Source: Tubulanus polymorphus
Lineage: Eukaryota; Nemertea; Palaeonemertea; Tubulaniformes; Tubulanidae
Length of the DNA stretch: 64,000 bases
Assembly: GCF_964204645.1 (NCBI RefSeq)
Contig: NC_134032.1
Location: forward strand, 10,162,275-10,226,274
Direction: 5' to 3'
Positions 11,045 through 22,067 of the stretch are shown here, in pieces (the first letter of the stretch is position 1; each line of letters begins with the position of its first letter). The position numbers and the translations under genes were made by a program. Under the pieces are notes generated by a model. That model did no database searches. It had not been told where the DNA came from and was given only the letters and a program-made list of their open reading frames with translations.

Positions 11045-12204
11045 TGCGTAGCTAAGATGCTGGCCTATGAGCCATAAGCAGGATTTCCCCTGAATTTACG
11101 CGCTTATATATGAACTAAACTCTCGAATTTCTTGTTTTTACTATAGGATATAGAAGAATTTGGAATAGTGGTTTGAGCTCTGTTACTCGTTACAGCAATG
11201 TTGCTACGGGGCAATTGGCACTGTAGTAAAACATTGCTGGAATTAAAGTGGGTTCATGTTTTTCATGTTCAGAGTAAATGAACAACTAAACAAGTGTAAT
11301 ATTTTTTAAGTGTAATCCGTCTGCTTGATATTTCCTTTCGAATTGACAACGAGCTAAACTTAATTCTTTTTTCAATGAGGGAGGGTTCTTTCGGAGGGTT
11401 CTTTATATTTTTTTTCCATTTATCTCATGGAAGCGCAAGAAAGAATTAGACAGTTACTCCAATTTACGCAACTATTCAATCCGGTCAAATTCAGACTTTC
11501 TTCACAGAGAACAGTGCTCGCTTAGAATTCCAACCCCTCCCTCCATTTGGAATGGCTGTTGTGTTAATGAAGCCTTTTCCTTTGGCCAACGCGTATTGTG
11601 CATATACGTCATATCACTAATTCATCTTATATCTAATGGACCCTTCCGTGGCAGCCTGGTCTATTTGTGGTGATTAAACTATCAAGCCATACTTAAAAGG
11701 CCAATGGGAGGCAAACCTGGGGGGGAGAGATTCACTGATTAGTGCTTTTTACTATATCTTAATCAGCTACAGGGGGTTTACCTCCGGAAATGTTTCTCTC
11801 TGTAGAGAACATTAAGTAAGGAATTTTGACTCATCCCATGAAAAAAAATATTATCTGTTTATATATACACAATCCTATCGGCGAAATTCTGGTTTTTCCC
11901 ATACAGAAACTGAGAGTGGTTTTAGCGTATGAATATAAATGCGGGCGAATTTGGCCTAGATATTCTATGTATATCATTTGAATGTGTCATCTGGCTGATA
12001 ATTTTAAATTCATTGCCACGATAAATGACGTGGGAATTAGATATCGGCGCGGCCTGATTTAAAAACGAAACCTACGTGCGGAAAGCAAAGTTTGCGTTAA
12101 AGAGGCTCCGTAAGGGACTTTTTAATCTTTTGTCCTTTACAGCCTGGAACCGGTGACCCCCTTCAGATGTATGCTAGTCTGACTGGGAATACATGTACTG
12201 ATAA
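11045..12204. other. Non-coding stretch, nothing recognised
   Basis: No convincing exon on either strand and no repeat I can define. Confidence 0.4.
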
Positions 12205-12965
12205 AAGCGTCCAATGTTCGGTGTTCATTTTCAATTTAAGATGTCTCTGGCGAAGTCCTGAACACATGTGAATTATGGAAAATTACGTTTTGAAAATGGT
12301 CCGATGAAATGTCCGATGTCCGGTGTTTATAGTTCATTTACAATTCAAAATGTCTCTAATGATGTCCTGAACACGATGTGAAGTGTGGACAATCACATTT
12401 TGCAAAGGATGATAAAGTGTCTGATTTCTGGTGTTTGTAGTTCATTTTCTATTCTCCTGTGAAGTTCTGACCTCTTGAATTATGGACAGACACTTTTTTT
12501 TGAAAATGCTCCAATGAAATGTCTAATGTCTGATGTTTGTAGTTCATTGAAAGTATCTCTGGTGCTGTTCGCTTTGATAAATGTCTTATGTTCGGTATTT
12601 GTAGTTGATTTACTATGATGAATATCTTAGGTAAAATCTTGAACCGATATGGGCAATTCCTTTTTGAAAATTCTCCGATGAAATATCTAGTTTCAGGTGT
12701 TTGTTGTTCATTTTCGATTCAAAATGTTTCTGGTGAAGTTCTGAACACACGGTGAAGTGTCGATGAACAGTTTTGGAAAGTGTTCCGATATTTGGCGTTT
12801 GTAGTTTACTTGAATTATTAATATTAATATTATCATTATTAATTCTGACCCCACCCATGAGAGTGAAATCTGTACGATCACATTGCGAAAGTTTGCCCAT
12901 GAAATAGTGAATGCCCATCGTTCGTTTGTAGTTCATTTTCAACTAAAACTGTTTCGGTTGAAGTG
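12205..12965 (+). repeat. Degenerate ~105-bp tandem repeat
   Basis: Six to seven diverged units, each with GTCCGATGTCCGGTGTTTGT, TAGTTCATTTTCNATTCAAA, ATGTCTCTGGTGAAGTCCTG and TGAAAATGCTCCGATGAAAT blocks. Unit lengths vary through small deletions. Overlapping minus frames are interrupted and not conserved between units, so no gene is called. Confidence 0.6.
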
Positions 12966-14370
12966 CTGAATACGATCGCTTTTTGAAAGCACGCTGATAA
13001 TATATCGAATATCTGGACGATCAGAAACTGGGAGAACGATGATGAATAATTGAATACATAGGCTACATATTTATACCCACATTTACGTCGACGACCGATA
13101 TTTCCTCCCATCCCTTCATCGGTTTTTTCCTGCAGGAAATACGAGTTCGTCTATTCAGAATTTACCATCACATGCAATACTTCCTAATTCGACAGAAAAC
13201 CCGACGCGATAATCATTCGCAGCAATCATTTAGAAAATGAACAAACGAATTCTCCTAAAAACCGTCGCTCTAGTTCCGACTAATTACGATTTACGCGTAT
13301 TCACGAAAAAAAAAATGAAAGTTGTCAGTAGCGTTCTGACGAGAAAACTATTCAGAGCAATCATTTAAAAAAAACAAATGAAAAACAAAATAACTGTATC
13401 ATTACTTCATTTAGCTGTATCATCTTTCTCGACTGTCAATATTCATGTGAATGTAAGTTCAATGAAAAATGAATTATTGTTATTATTCGAAATCAATTCA
13501 GATAGGTCTCTCCCCTCGTAATAAACTCATATCTATGCATATTCAGGGTCCCTACGACTCCTTGATTCCTTGAAAACTCCTTCTAAACCAAAAATATTTT
13601 TCAAGCTGCTTGAATTTGAGCGCAATGCCCAAAAGTCCTCCTTGAATTTTGAGCAATTGGAAAATTGAAAAATTTCTAGGTTTTAGGAATAGTAGTAGGC
13701 TTAAATTAGTTAGTAAGTAGTTAGTAGTCATAGGCCTTATACACACCTTGAAAAGTCCTTGAATTCTGGAATTACTGATTGGTAGGGACCGTGAATTATC
13801 ATTTGAATACGATCCGCTACATAATCCTCGTTCAAAGTGTCTTATCGGTGTATCTTAGTGTTTGTCCCGTAATTCCCCGCCCCTAACCTTATCTATATTC
13901 TCACTTATGGTTGCCTGCATTATCAATCGTATTTGTTGTTTTTGTGTCTCCGATGATGAAGTTTAAAAATTCGATTAAAACTTCAAAACTGTCGGAATGA
14001 ATCATTTAAACTGCTTGGTTTTGATGCCTGCTATTTCTGAAATACTGAGATCGATATCGGTCCACCGGTCAAAAAACAAATTCCCAGGGAAAACCATCGA
14101 TCTAATAATAATTTCCGACTATTATCGAATCGGATGTATTCCCCCTCCCCGAAAGAAGTTGCCGGCAACGTTTTGACAGGCAAGCCATTCAGAAATTTGA
14201 AAAACAAAAAAAAATTCTCATTATAAACCACTGCTCATTAAAATCTTTTCCGACTATTTTCAACCAGCGTGTATTTCCCCAGAAACAAGTTTTACGGTAT
14301 TTTTTTGTTCAACGAGGATATCGTTCTATTGAGTAGCATGTAAATGACTGTAGTGTGTGTAGTGTCCTCG
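12966..14370. other. Intergenic sequence upstream of PKI-like gene
   Basis: AT-rich, no coding feature recognised. It may hold distal regulatory sequence for the gene at 14847, but no motif stands out. Confidence 0.4.
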
Positions 14371-14456
14371 ATTGGTTTATCAGCTGGCAGCGCGTGTGAC
14401 GTAGGCAGCCGCGAGCTACCTGCGTGATTAGTGACTAACTGCGCGGTTATAAAAGG
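14371..14456 (+). promoter_or_regulatory. Core promoter of the PKI-like gene
   Basis: In order: an inverted CCAAT box (ATTGG, 14371-14375), a cAMP-response-element-like TGACGTA (14397-14403), an AP-1-like GTGACTAA (14431-14438) and a strong TATA box TATAAAAGG (14448-14456). Transcription would start about 30 bp further on, around 14478-14490, leaving a 5' leader of roughly 360 nt before the ATG at 14847. The combination is unusual for the rest of this window and fits an inducible gene. The CRE-like site is suggestive because the product looks like a PKA inhibitor. Confidence 0.6.
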
Positions 14457-14846
14457 TTGATTCATCGCCGCGCTGCGCATACACACACTCAACAGCTCTC
14501 TCAGGCACCGTAGTAGCGAAAACATCTCCGGAAAACTCTGGGAAAAACCACGCTCTTAGTTGTTTCTTGTTAAACTGTCAAAATACGGAAGAAGAACAAG
14601 TGATTTGTTAATTTCGTTGAGGACAATTTCTGGAACTTTAGTTGGTTTAAAAGCTGGTTTTTGGAAATAGTTTCTGCTGTTTTGCATTGCATTTGGCAGC
14701 ATCGGACATTTTTATACTACATTCAGTGAAGGTAACTGCGAAGAAGGTGTATTTTACTATCCAGCAATCTAATTCGAAAACTTTTAGGGAAGCTTTTTTT
14801 TCCTTTATATTATTGGATACTGCGAGAACATAATCGTAAAGTCGTC

Positions 14847-15464
14847 ATGTTGTCGGAAACTGAGATTAACGTAAACCGCTTCACCGAACCGCGCAGGCGT
14901 CGTAACGCGATGGCGAACATTTTCTCGGGTTTGCGCCCCGCCGACGTCGAATGTTTGTACGCCGTTTCGAAGTTGGAATTCGAAGAGCGCCAGTTGCGAA
15001 CGTCCTCGCATAGCGAGGAAGGCGAGGCTGGTTTGTCCGTCCAGCAGACCGATGAGGCCAATCCGTCTGCACAGGAGACTAGTCCGTCTGCCTATGACTC
15101 AAGTCCGTCTGCTCAGAAGACGAGTTCGTCTGCCTATGACTCCAGTCCGTCTGCTCTGGAGACAAGTACTTCTGCCTATGACTCCAGTCCGTCTGCTCTG
15201 GAGATGAGTCCGTCTGCCTATGACTCCAGTCCATCTGCCCGGGAGACCAGTGCGTCCGAAGCGGAGTCGAATTTGATCGCGTGCGTCGTCGTGAGTCGTT
15301 TGAACATCGACAACGACGCGGTGCGCGACCGTACGCGGTTTCACCGGCGTCGCAACGGCCTCGCGAACATTCTTGACCCGTACAATGTCGGGCACCGCTT
15401 CGAACTGAACAACCAGCATGCGTTCCACGCCGTCGTCAACACGACGTCGTCGATGTGCCGGTGA
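14847..15464 (+). CDS. PKI-like protein with two pseudosubstrate motifs
   Basis: Single-exon, 205 residues, its own TATA promoter. Residues 16-25 (RRRRNAMANI) match the PKA inhibitor pseudosubstrate RRNA-hydrophobic, even at the same positions (R18, R19, N20, A21) as in mature mammalian PKI-alpha. Phe12 could stand in for the upstream aromatic anchor. Residues 37-45 (LYAVSKLEF) fit a leucine-rich export signal (L-x2-V-x2-L-x-F), again where PKI has one. A second, divergent pair follows: VVSRLNI (148-154) and RRRNGLANIL (167-176), with Gly in place of the phospho-acceptor, as in PKA RI-beta-type pseudosubstrates. The middle (about 72-134) is a 14-residue Ser/Ala/Tyr/Asp repeat. Known: PKI binds the PKA catalytic subunit and carries it out of the nucleus. 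Inferred: same here. It is much longer than vertebrate PKI (about 75 aa). CG-rich third positions set it apart from the flanks. Alternative: an unrelated basic-motif protein. Confidence 0.65.
   Translation: MLSETEINVNRFTEPRRRRNAMANIFSGLRPADVECLYAVSKLEFEERQLRTSSHSEEGEAGLSVQQTDEANPSAQETSPSAYDSSPSAQKTSSSAYDSSPSALETSTSAYDSSPSALEMSPSAYDSSPSARETSASEAESNLIACVVVSRLNIDNDAVRDRTRFHRRRNGLANILDPYNVGHRFELNNQHAFHAVVNTTSSMCR
15063..15255 (+). repeat. 42-bp coding minisatellite
   Basis: About four and a half in-frame units of AGTCCGTCTGCCTATGACTC and a sister half with CTGGAGAC encode SPSAYDS-SPSAxET. High identity between units and the unit length divisible by three indicate recent expansion inside the PKI-like gene; copy number probably varies between individuals. 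Confidence 0.8.
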
Positions 15465-17092
15465 GGTACGATTCCTGTGGCGAATCCGCGTCGTTTCCTG
15501 GTGCTAAAAAACGACCCGATTTCGTGGTTTGACAGTTCGCTGAAACGGAAAACTACTGCTAGTTACGCTTTACGAGTATTCGTTTAAAACTGTACAAAGA
15601 TAACTAACTGGTAAAAACGCCGAACAAACTTTCAGGGAATTAAAAACCGCAGCTGTTCGTGAGGATTTCGTAAACTTTATGTAGTGTTCAAACGAGTTCT
15701 AGTCAATAGTTTCTAACTTAATAGATCTGACGAGAGTTCTACTTATAGGACTTGGTTTGTATAGGAGATATTATGTTATGTATATAGCTAAATCTGAATG
15801 GTTACTGCTGGTATTTCGCGACGAGGGACGTTGCTTGATGATTTAACTTTTTTTTTCATTTCCCGCCTTCTTTTTCAACCGCCTCTCACTTTCTCTCCCT
15901 ATGCTCTTTCCCACTTCTCACCGCTCTCAATATTCACCGCTTGAACGTTCATTGAACTCTCTCGCTCTTCGGCAGGTGAAAAACATCTCAAGGCAACTTG
16001 TACTCTCTCTCTCTCTCTCTCTTTCTCTAAGTAAAACCCCTCTAACAACAGCTCTGACAAGTCGTGACCGTCAGTTCAACCCAGTGTCACATCCAGCAAT
16101 GATCGATATCTTTGCAAGAAGCTTTTACTTCCGTATATGGTGAAAGTGTAGGGGCTTAATGTATTCGCTGATTGATCTGCAATTAATTGGCTATTATTAT
16201 AATGTTAATCAAAGTGTTCATGAACCGGTTAAAGTTATCGTGATTGAGAAGGTCGTCATTAGTAACTATTCATAATTTTACTGAACTATTGAAGTTACTG
16301 AGAATGAAAAGGTCGTCATTAGCAACTATTCATAATTTTACCGAACTATTGGAGTTACTGAGAATGAGAAGAATGTCAATATTGATAACTGATTAAAACT
16401 TTATTGAATCGTTGAATTCGTCTACAATCTTCTTTCTAGCGAATCATCGGGAGACATTGTGAATGGAGAAGCCCGGCGTTGTCCTTAGTAACTCATGATA
16501 GTTTTACTGAATCGTTGAAATCATTTGTCATAGAATTTTCACTTGTTGACGTGAGTTCACTTATTAAGAACATGCATGAAATATCTCGACAAAAGTTTAA
16601 AACCGGTTTGAGTTTTTCATGAATCAAAAATTGTTTTTCGAACTGCCTTTCTCCCTTGAATAGAAATGACTTCATTCGCCGACCTTTGTTCAAATTTGAC
16701 CTTCAACTCGCCCCCCCCCCCCTGAATGTAATTGTAAATACGAACGTGGGTTTTTCCGCCCAACGTGGTTGCAAAACACTTTCGAAAAACATGATTGCCA
16801 AATTTTGTGTATTTAGATTTAGAAAAAAAAACTACTTTTAATACAGTATCTATGATGCCGATTTAGTAATTAATTTGATTTATTTAATTAGTCAATTAAG
16901 AAATTTAATTAGTCAATTAAAAAAGTTAGTTAAAGTTAGTGCTACGATCAAGAGAAAAAGGGACCATTGTTGGTATATATCGTGTATTGTTATTGTTAGT
17001 GTAAATAAGTTGAATTGTTTATTGTATGAAAAAGAGCTAAAATGACGAAAAACATTATTTGTAAACAAAAATAAATTGATACAGTTTCTAAT
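15465..17092 (+). other. Probable 3' UTR of the PKI-like gene
   Basis: No other gene is recognised up to 17.1 kb. A polyadenylation hexamer AATAAA lies at 17070-17075, and the stretch ends in AT-rich sequence. It includes a (CT)n run at about 16001-16026 and three units of a roughly 74-bp tandem repeat with GTCATTAGTAACTATTCATA (16250-16470). An earlier end is possible; UTR extent is inferred. Confidence 0.35.
16250..16470 (+). repeat. ~74-bp tandem repeat, three units
   Basis: Units share AAGGTCGTCATTAGTAACTA, TTCATAATTTTACTGAACTA and TTGAAGTTACTGAGAATGA. The third is diverged and a fragment recurs at about 16470-16530. Confidence 0.7.
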
Positions 17093-17339
17093 ATTATATT
17101 ACGAGTTTGGAGTTATCTTTCAATCAATGGAATGCAGTTGTCGGCTTGCTGGTTTCCCCGATCCACAATGAGGCATCCTGGACAACCCTTACGCCTAACG
17201 AGAAATGATCTATCTAAGGATGGTATAGTTTGGTGCCTGGGACTCAGTATCGCACTTGATTAGATTGAATAGAAATTGATTTATTTTAGTGCAGTCTTTA
17301 TTTACTCAGCTGCCGAACTCGACCCGTTTCCGTTATTCT

Positions 17340-17660
17340 CATACCACCCTTTCAGTGCGGTGTATAAATCGGTGATGTATTTTGCTAATACATCGCATCA
17401 TGGGGTACACCGGTGTAGTTTGTAATTATTTCTCTTTTTAATATACGAGAATTCTCGAGAATTACGGACCCATACCGCTAGTGCATAAAGAACTATCTAT
17501 GGTGAAATATCATTTACTTACAATGCATCGCACCGTGGTGTAGATGTAATATAGCGACATGCATGTTACCGAAAATACTTTGTAGTTTTGCTATGATCCA
17601 ATGCATTGTGGTCGAATTTTTCAAAGTGTTCTTCAAACGATCTCCTGCACTTTAGGGTAA
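17340..17660. mobile_element. Degraded piggyBac-like MITE copy
   Basis: Shares CACCCTTTCAGTGCGGTGTA, internal TACACCGGTG-type palindromes and a closing TTTAGGGTAACAG with the 285-299-bp MITE family, but internal parts are rearranged and it is probably two nested fragments. Confidence 0.45.
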
Positions 17661-18049
17661 CAGTTAGAAAGCATTGAAACGGCTTTAGAATTTTGACTTT
17701 TTACGTTGGAAATGAACTGATTTTATGAATGTAGTAATAGCAGGTAGATCATATCGGTCCATCCATCTGCAGCGGCAGGCGGATGAGAGACACACTCCAC
17801 CCTTCCGCCAGTGTCACGTCAGCAGCAGTAAATGACTGAGAGACTCCCCGCTTCCGCCCTCCTCCCTGCACTGATGTTCTCTATTGCTACTCGCGTCGTT
17901 GTCACACCGGTGTTTTATACCTCAATAAACTGGTCGTGTCTGTCTGTTTAATCGATTACCTGCGGACATTGTGACGTCAGTTATATCAGCAATGACGGAA
18001 ATCTCGACTGTCTCTCGGTCTGTGTATACATATTATACCCGTCATCACT
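17661..18049. other. Non-coding stretch
   Basis: CT-rich around 17780-17880; no coding feature. It lies where 5' exons of EMC2 could be sought, but no EMC2-like peptide is visible. Confidence 0.4.
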
Positions 18050-18540
18050 GATCCCCTATGAAATCTTCAAACTCTCTTATTACTGATACCAGCCTCCATA
18101 AATCTCGCCTTGATATCATAAAATTCTTTATTGATGAAAATGGCTACCTCCTAAAATCATCTTATGACATCATCAAACTCTTAATTGATGAAAATGGCTT
18201 CCTCCTAAAATCATCTAATGACATCATCAAACACTTTATTGATGAAAATGGCTACCTCCTAAAATCGTCTTATGACATCATGAAACTCTTTATTGATGAA
18301 AATGGCTACCTCCTGAAATCATCTTATTACATCATGAAACACTTTATTGATGACGTTGACTAAACCTCCTAACATCCCCTCATGATATTGTCAATCGCAT
18401 TCGATAAAGACGGCAGCCCCCAAGGATCCCCTATGACCCTATCAAACTTGTTCAACAGAAAGCTGCCTCCATAAATCCCCATGTGACATCTTCAGCATTG
18501 AACATCTTTAATGATGATATAGTGACCTCCATAAATCCTA
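18050..18540 (-). repeat. Dispersed TGATGTCATA repeat, tandem in reverse
   Basis: Seven or so units, the first four nearly regular at about 60 bp (CTTATGACATCATCAAAC, TCTTTATTGATGAAAATGGC, TACCTCCTAAAATCAT). The array keeps a 101-codon plus frame open, but this is the repeat's own periodicity; later units break it. It is the complement of the TGATGTCATAGGGGG family and sits directly before the first visible EMC2 exon. Confidence 0.75.
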
Positions 18541-18692
18541 TTACCTCATCAAATTTGCAATTATGCTTAATTCTAAGTACTGATGTAAACTATTTTGGTG
18601 TTAATTTTTCTAGTCACTTCAACTACTTGTTTAAGAATAATTGAATTCCTACTGTTGTTCAATGATTATTTCCGTTTCGTATTTTCTCACAG

Positions 18693-20769
18693 ATTTATGG
18701 CGGATTACGAGGCGTGGATGGAATTGTGCGATTTGTACCTGTTAGAAATGGACTACAGCAAGGCCGCGTTTTGTATGGAAGAGGTACTGATGTCGAACCC
18801 TCATAATCATCTGTACCATCAGCGTTACGCCGAGGTACGTAGATTTTTCCTCTCAAACCGATGAGTTTGATGTATCGAAAATCAATCGATTTTTTCACGG
18901 TTTCCTATTTCTGGGGAAAATTTGCAGACATACCGCTACATTACCAGAGCTGCCAACTGTTCCTGATTTTCAGTATTTGTAATTATTTTATGACAAGAAA
19001 TACTGATTCGATAAGTTTGATGCATGCAGAAATATGAAAGATTTTACTGAGGGTCTCACTATTGATTACTGATTAATTTGAACATTTTCTATTTCAATGA
19101 TATGTTACTGAAAAAAATTCAATTTGTTTCTGATGGCACTTGTTGTGGTTGGCAGCCCAGCATTACCATACCGTTTCGATAGTTACTAATATTTCACATG
19201 TTTGATGGGTGCTGCCATCTTTCAATAGGGATACTAATTAACAATAACAGGGGTACTCCGCTTGTCAGGGTAGAGGTAATAATATAGTGTGGGACGGATT
19301 ATACACCGCGTAGCGGGGCATTGCAGGTACTGAAAAGGTGTATATAGCAGGGTGGCCAAAAGTCAGGGAATTTTCTTGGGAATTTTGTTTAAAAAAATGC
19401 TAAAAGTCAGCAGGGAAGTTTGTTTGGATTGCTAGATCGCGCTTAAGATCGAATAGTTAAGTTATGTGTAAGACTGTGAAGTGATTGGATTCTTAGCCAA
19501 GTCGGGGAAAACAATGCGCATGTCAGGAAATAGGGCAAATCGAAACCAAAAAAACAACCCTGCATAGGTATGAATGGTACGATGTTTATGACCAAATTGT
19601 TTTTTGTTTCGTCAGATCAAGTATACTCAAGGTGGATTGGACAATCTGGAGACGGCGAGAGCGTACTTCTCACAAGCAGCGAAACTCAACAGTAACAATA
19701 TGAGAGCGTTATTCGGTTTATTCATGGTACGCATCATCTTAGGCTAAAAACAAATGATACCTTGTTTCTCCTAATCGGCCGTGGGGGGGGGGTCATTTTT
19801 GTAAACAGAAATAGAATTTGAAGTTCATTTCTATAACTGCCGGGTCTGTTATGGTTAGCTTGGTCACAATTTTTTAAAAAAAGTTATGTACAGGGCAGGT
19901 TCGCAGCCAGCCAGGTCAACTTTTAAGCTCAGCAGAAATGAGAGGTATCAATTTTTTAGCCTTACGAAAAAAAGAGAATCACTTTGAACTCGGTGAGAAA
20001 TCGTACTTTTGTTCTCTAACTTCAGGCGGCCACGAATTTGGCGGCGAAAAGCAAATCGGAACAGAAGAAAGAAAATATCAAATACGCCGCGTGGGCTGCA
20101 AAAATGATCAACGAAAAATATCAGGTTCGCTTTTTATAACGACTTTTGAAATTCGGGGGCCAGATATCTCGAAAGAAAAAAAATAGTTATCATGGTAATG
20201 CAGTTTGAATCGTCACTTTATCGGTTGTTATTCACTCAACAACTTTAACCATAGATGTATAATCGAATTAACACGTCTATGCATTTACGTAACTAAACAA
20301 TTTGTCCCTGCACCCAGCTACTAAGTTGTCTCATTTCGACTGAGTTCAAATTACATTGAACATAGTTCATCTTAAGATGTCTTAACTTAAGTCGAATATA
20401 AACCGAGAACTGGGTCCTCCTGGTTATTCCACGTATGGGGAATTTTGATGATGTCATAGGGGGATCTACGCAGCTGTGATCTTTTCCGGAGGACTCTATA
20501 CGAGCAATTTAATGATTTTGCGAGGGGATCCATGAAGGCGGCTATCAATTTTTCGATGATGTCGTAGGGGGATTTATTAAAAGCAGCCATCTTCTACAGA
20601 AATATATTTCGAGTTTGATTTGATGATGTCATAGGGGGGTTTCACGGAGCCGTCATCGCTGAGACCGTGTCGATTTTGTTTTCAGATGAAGAAACCGGTG
20701 TTAGACGGAAGTCAGTTGAAAACTCTTGAGTCGATGTTGTCCAGTTTAGAGATATCGCCGAGTGTATGA
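18693..20769 (+). CDS. EMC2: EMC2, last four coding exons
   Basis: ER membrane protein complex subunit 2 (TTC35), the soluble TPR scaffold of the complex that inserts membrane proteins into the ER. Exons: 18693-18834, 19616-19726, 20026-20124, 20686-20769 with stop TGA at 20767. They join in phase and give 144 residues. Family-typical segments are [68 protein letters not shown] and the terminal [13 protein letters not shown]. These are the C-terminal TPRs and the tail. Animal EMC2 is near 300 residues, so roughly the first 155 are missing. I found no matching exon between 15.5 and 18.6 kb; they may lie further upstream, in which case the PKI-like gene is nested in an EMC2 intron, or be absent from this assembly. 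Exon 1 of this list starts with the last base of a codon. Confidence 0.93.
19150..19335. mobile_element. Relic of the piggyBac-like MITE (EMC2 intron)
   Basis: Shares TAGTTACTAATATTTCAC, GGGTGCTGCCATCTTTCA and TATACACCGCGTAGCGG with the intact MITE copies, but lacks clear ends. Confidence 0.5.
20440..20660 (+). repeat. Dispersed TGATGTCATAGGGGG repeat (EMC2 intron)
   Basis: Four units in tandem within the last EMC2 intron, each with GATGATGTCATAGGGGGATT followed within 40 bp by GGCAGCCATC-like sequence. The last unit ends 30 bp before the 3' splice site. Confidence 0.75.
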
Positions 20770-22067
20770 ACACCGGCGAGGGGGTCGGCGTCGTTCACAG
20801 ATTCTAGTCAAAACAATAGTTACATTCAGCCACCACTACTACGCACTTACGAAATTTGAATCCTCGTTCATTAAGTTAAAAAAGTTAAAAGCCGCCGCGA
20901 TAAAAGTTCCTAATTCAGGTTTTCGTCGCTTCGTTTTTAAAAGGAGGCGCCTTATTCCACGACAAACAGTTGTTATACTTGTTTGTATAATGAAAGATTT
21001 TTGTAAAATTGTTCGCCAGTTCCGGGTCAGAGCCTGGATGGTTTTAATTACTGTGACCTGTATACGTGTAGTAACTCACTGGTGGTGGAAAAATGTGTTT
21101 GTACATTCGTAAAAAAAAAACTGAAAAGAAATCCGTTGAAATAAAAATAGATGATATGCGGAACCCATTTGATACGTAACGCATCGTTTATGGGAAAATA
21201 TATTCAGTTTGAATTAAAACTGAATCTAGTGGAACCTCGTTGCAACGAACTTCAGAGGATCAGAAAATCTAAGCGTCTTAACTAATAGTAGTACGTGTTA
21301 TAATCCAGGTCCCAGTTTCCCAAAAAGGCTCAATTCCTAAATAGATTTCAGCTGAAATTAAATTAAGTTGATTTTAGTTACACCTTTTTGTGAAACTGGG
21401 CTCGGTATGACATTATTAACGCATTTTCTCATTTGAGAAAAAGTTTTCCGGGTTTCTTGTCGGCTCAACGACAGAAATGTTCTCATCATTTTATGTATAA
21501 TTTGACTCATGCGCGAAATAAAAACCATGTTTTGTAAATTGCAAATTCACCGTTTCAGCTTGAAACATTTTCGTTTTAGTTTTATGGCGTTCTGCTGTCT
21601 TGATCTTTGAGGAGAGGGAGGAGGCAGATCCAAGGGGAGAAGCTGAGTTTAGAAAAAGAAAATATGCTTAATATTAACTTTATTGAGATGAGTAACTTTT
21701 TCACTTCTCAAATTTTAGGTAAAACAAAGACCAGTAGTGAGATTAGCGTACAGTAAAATTTTCACATTTTTTTCTCCATTTTTTCTTTCAAAATATGATA
21801 GAATCTACTACATGTGCAGTGCTTATTTGCCTTGATGACAAGATATACGTACTCAAATTCCAAAACTAGGCCTTAAGAGCAGCATACCAAAATAACGAGG
21901 GAAAATAGAAAGAATATTTTTGAGGAACATTCTCACATTCGGTCATATATTTCAGTTTCTATTATCAGAATTCACATCTATCTCAACCCTGAAAGAATTT
22001 CATTTCTTTCTGATCAACTTTTTTGAGTCCTGTTTTGTGTAACTACTAAATACGCTCTTGATGCGTG
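20770..22067. other. Convergent 3' intergenic region
   Basis: Holds the EMC2 3' UTR (ATAAAA-type signal near 21138) and the TRMT11 3' UTR on the other strand (AATAAA on minus at about 21681-21686). At 21308-21405 there is a short inverted-repeat element (CCCAGTTTCCCAAAAAGGC and its near complement around an AT-rich centre). At 21225-21260 a GTGGAACCTCGTTGCAACGA stretch resembles pogo/Tigger terminal repeats. Confidence 0.5.

Noticed and set aside
18058-18363. 101-codon frame before EMC2
   Set aside because: Periodic translation of the dispersed TGATGTCATA repeat; does not join to EMC2 or match it.
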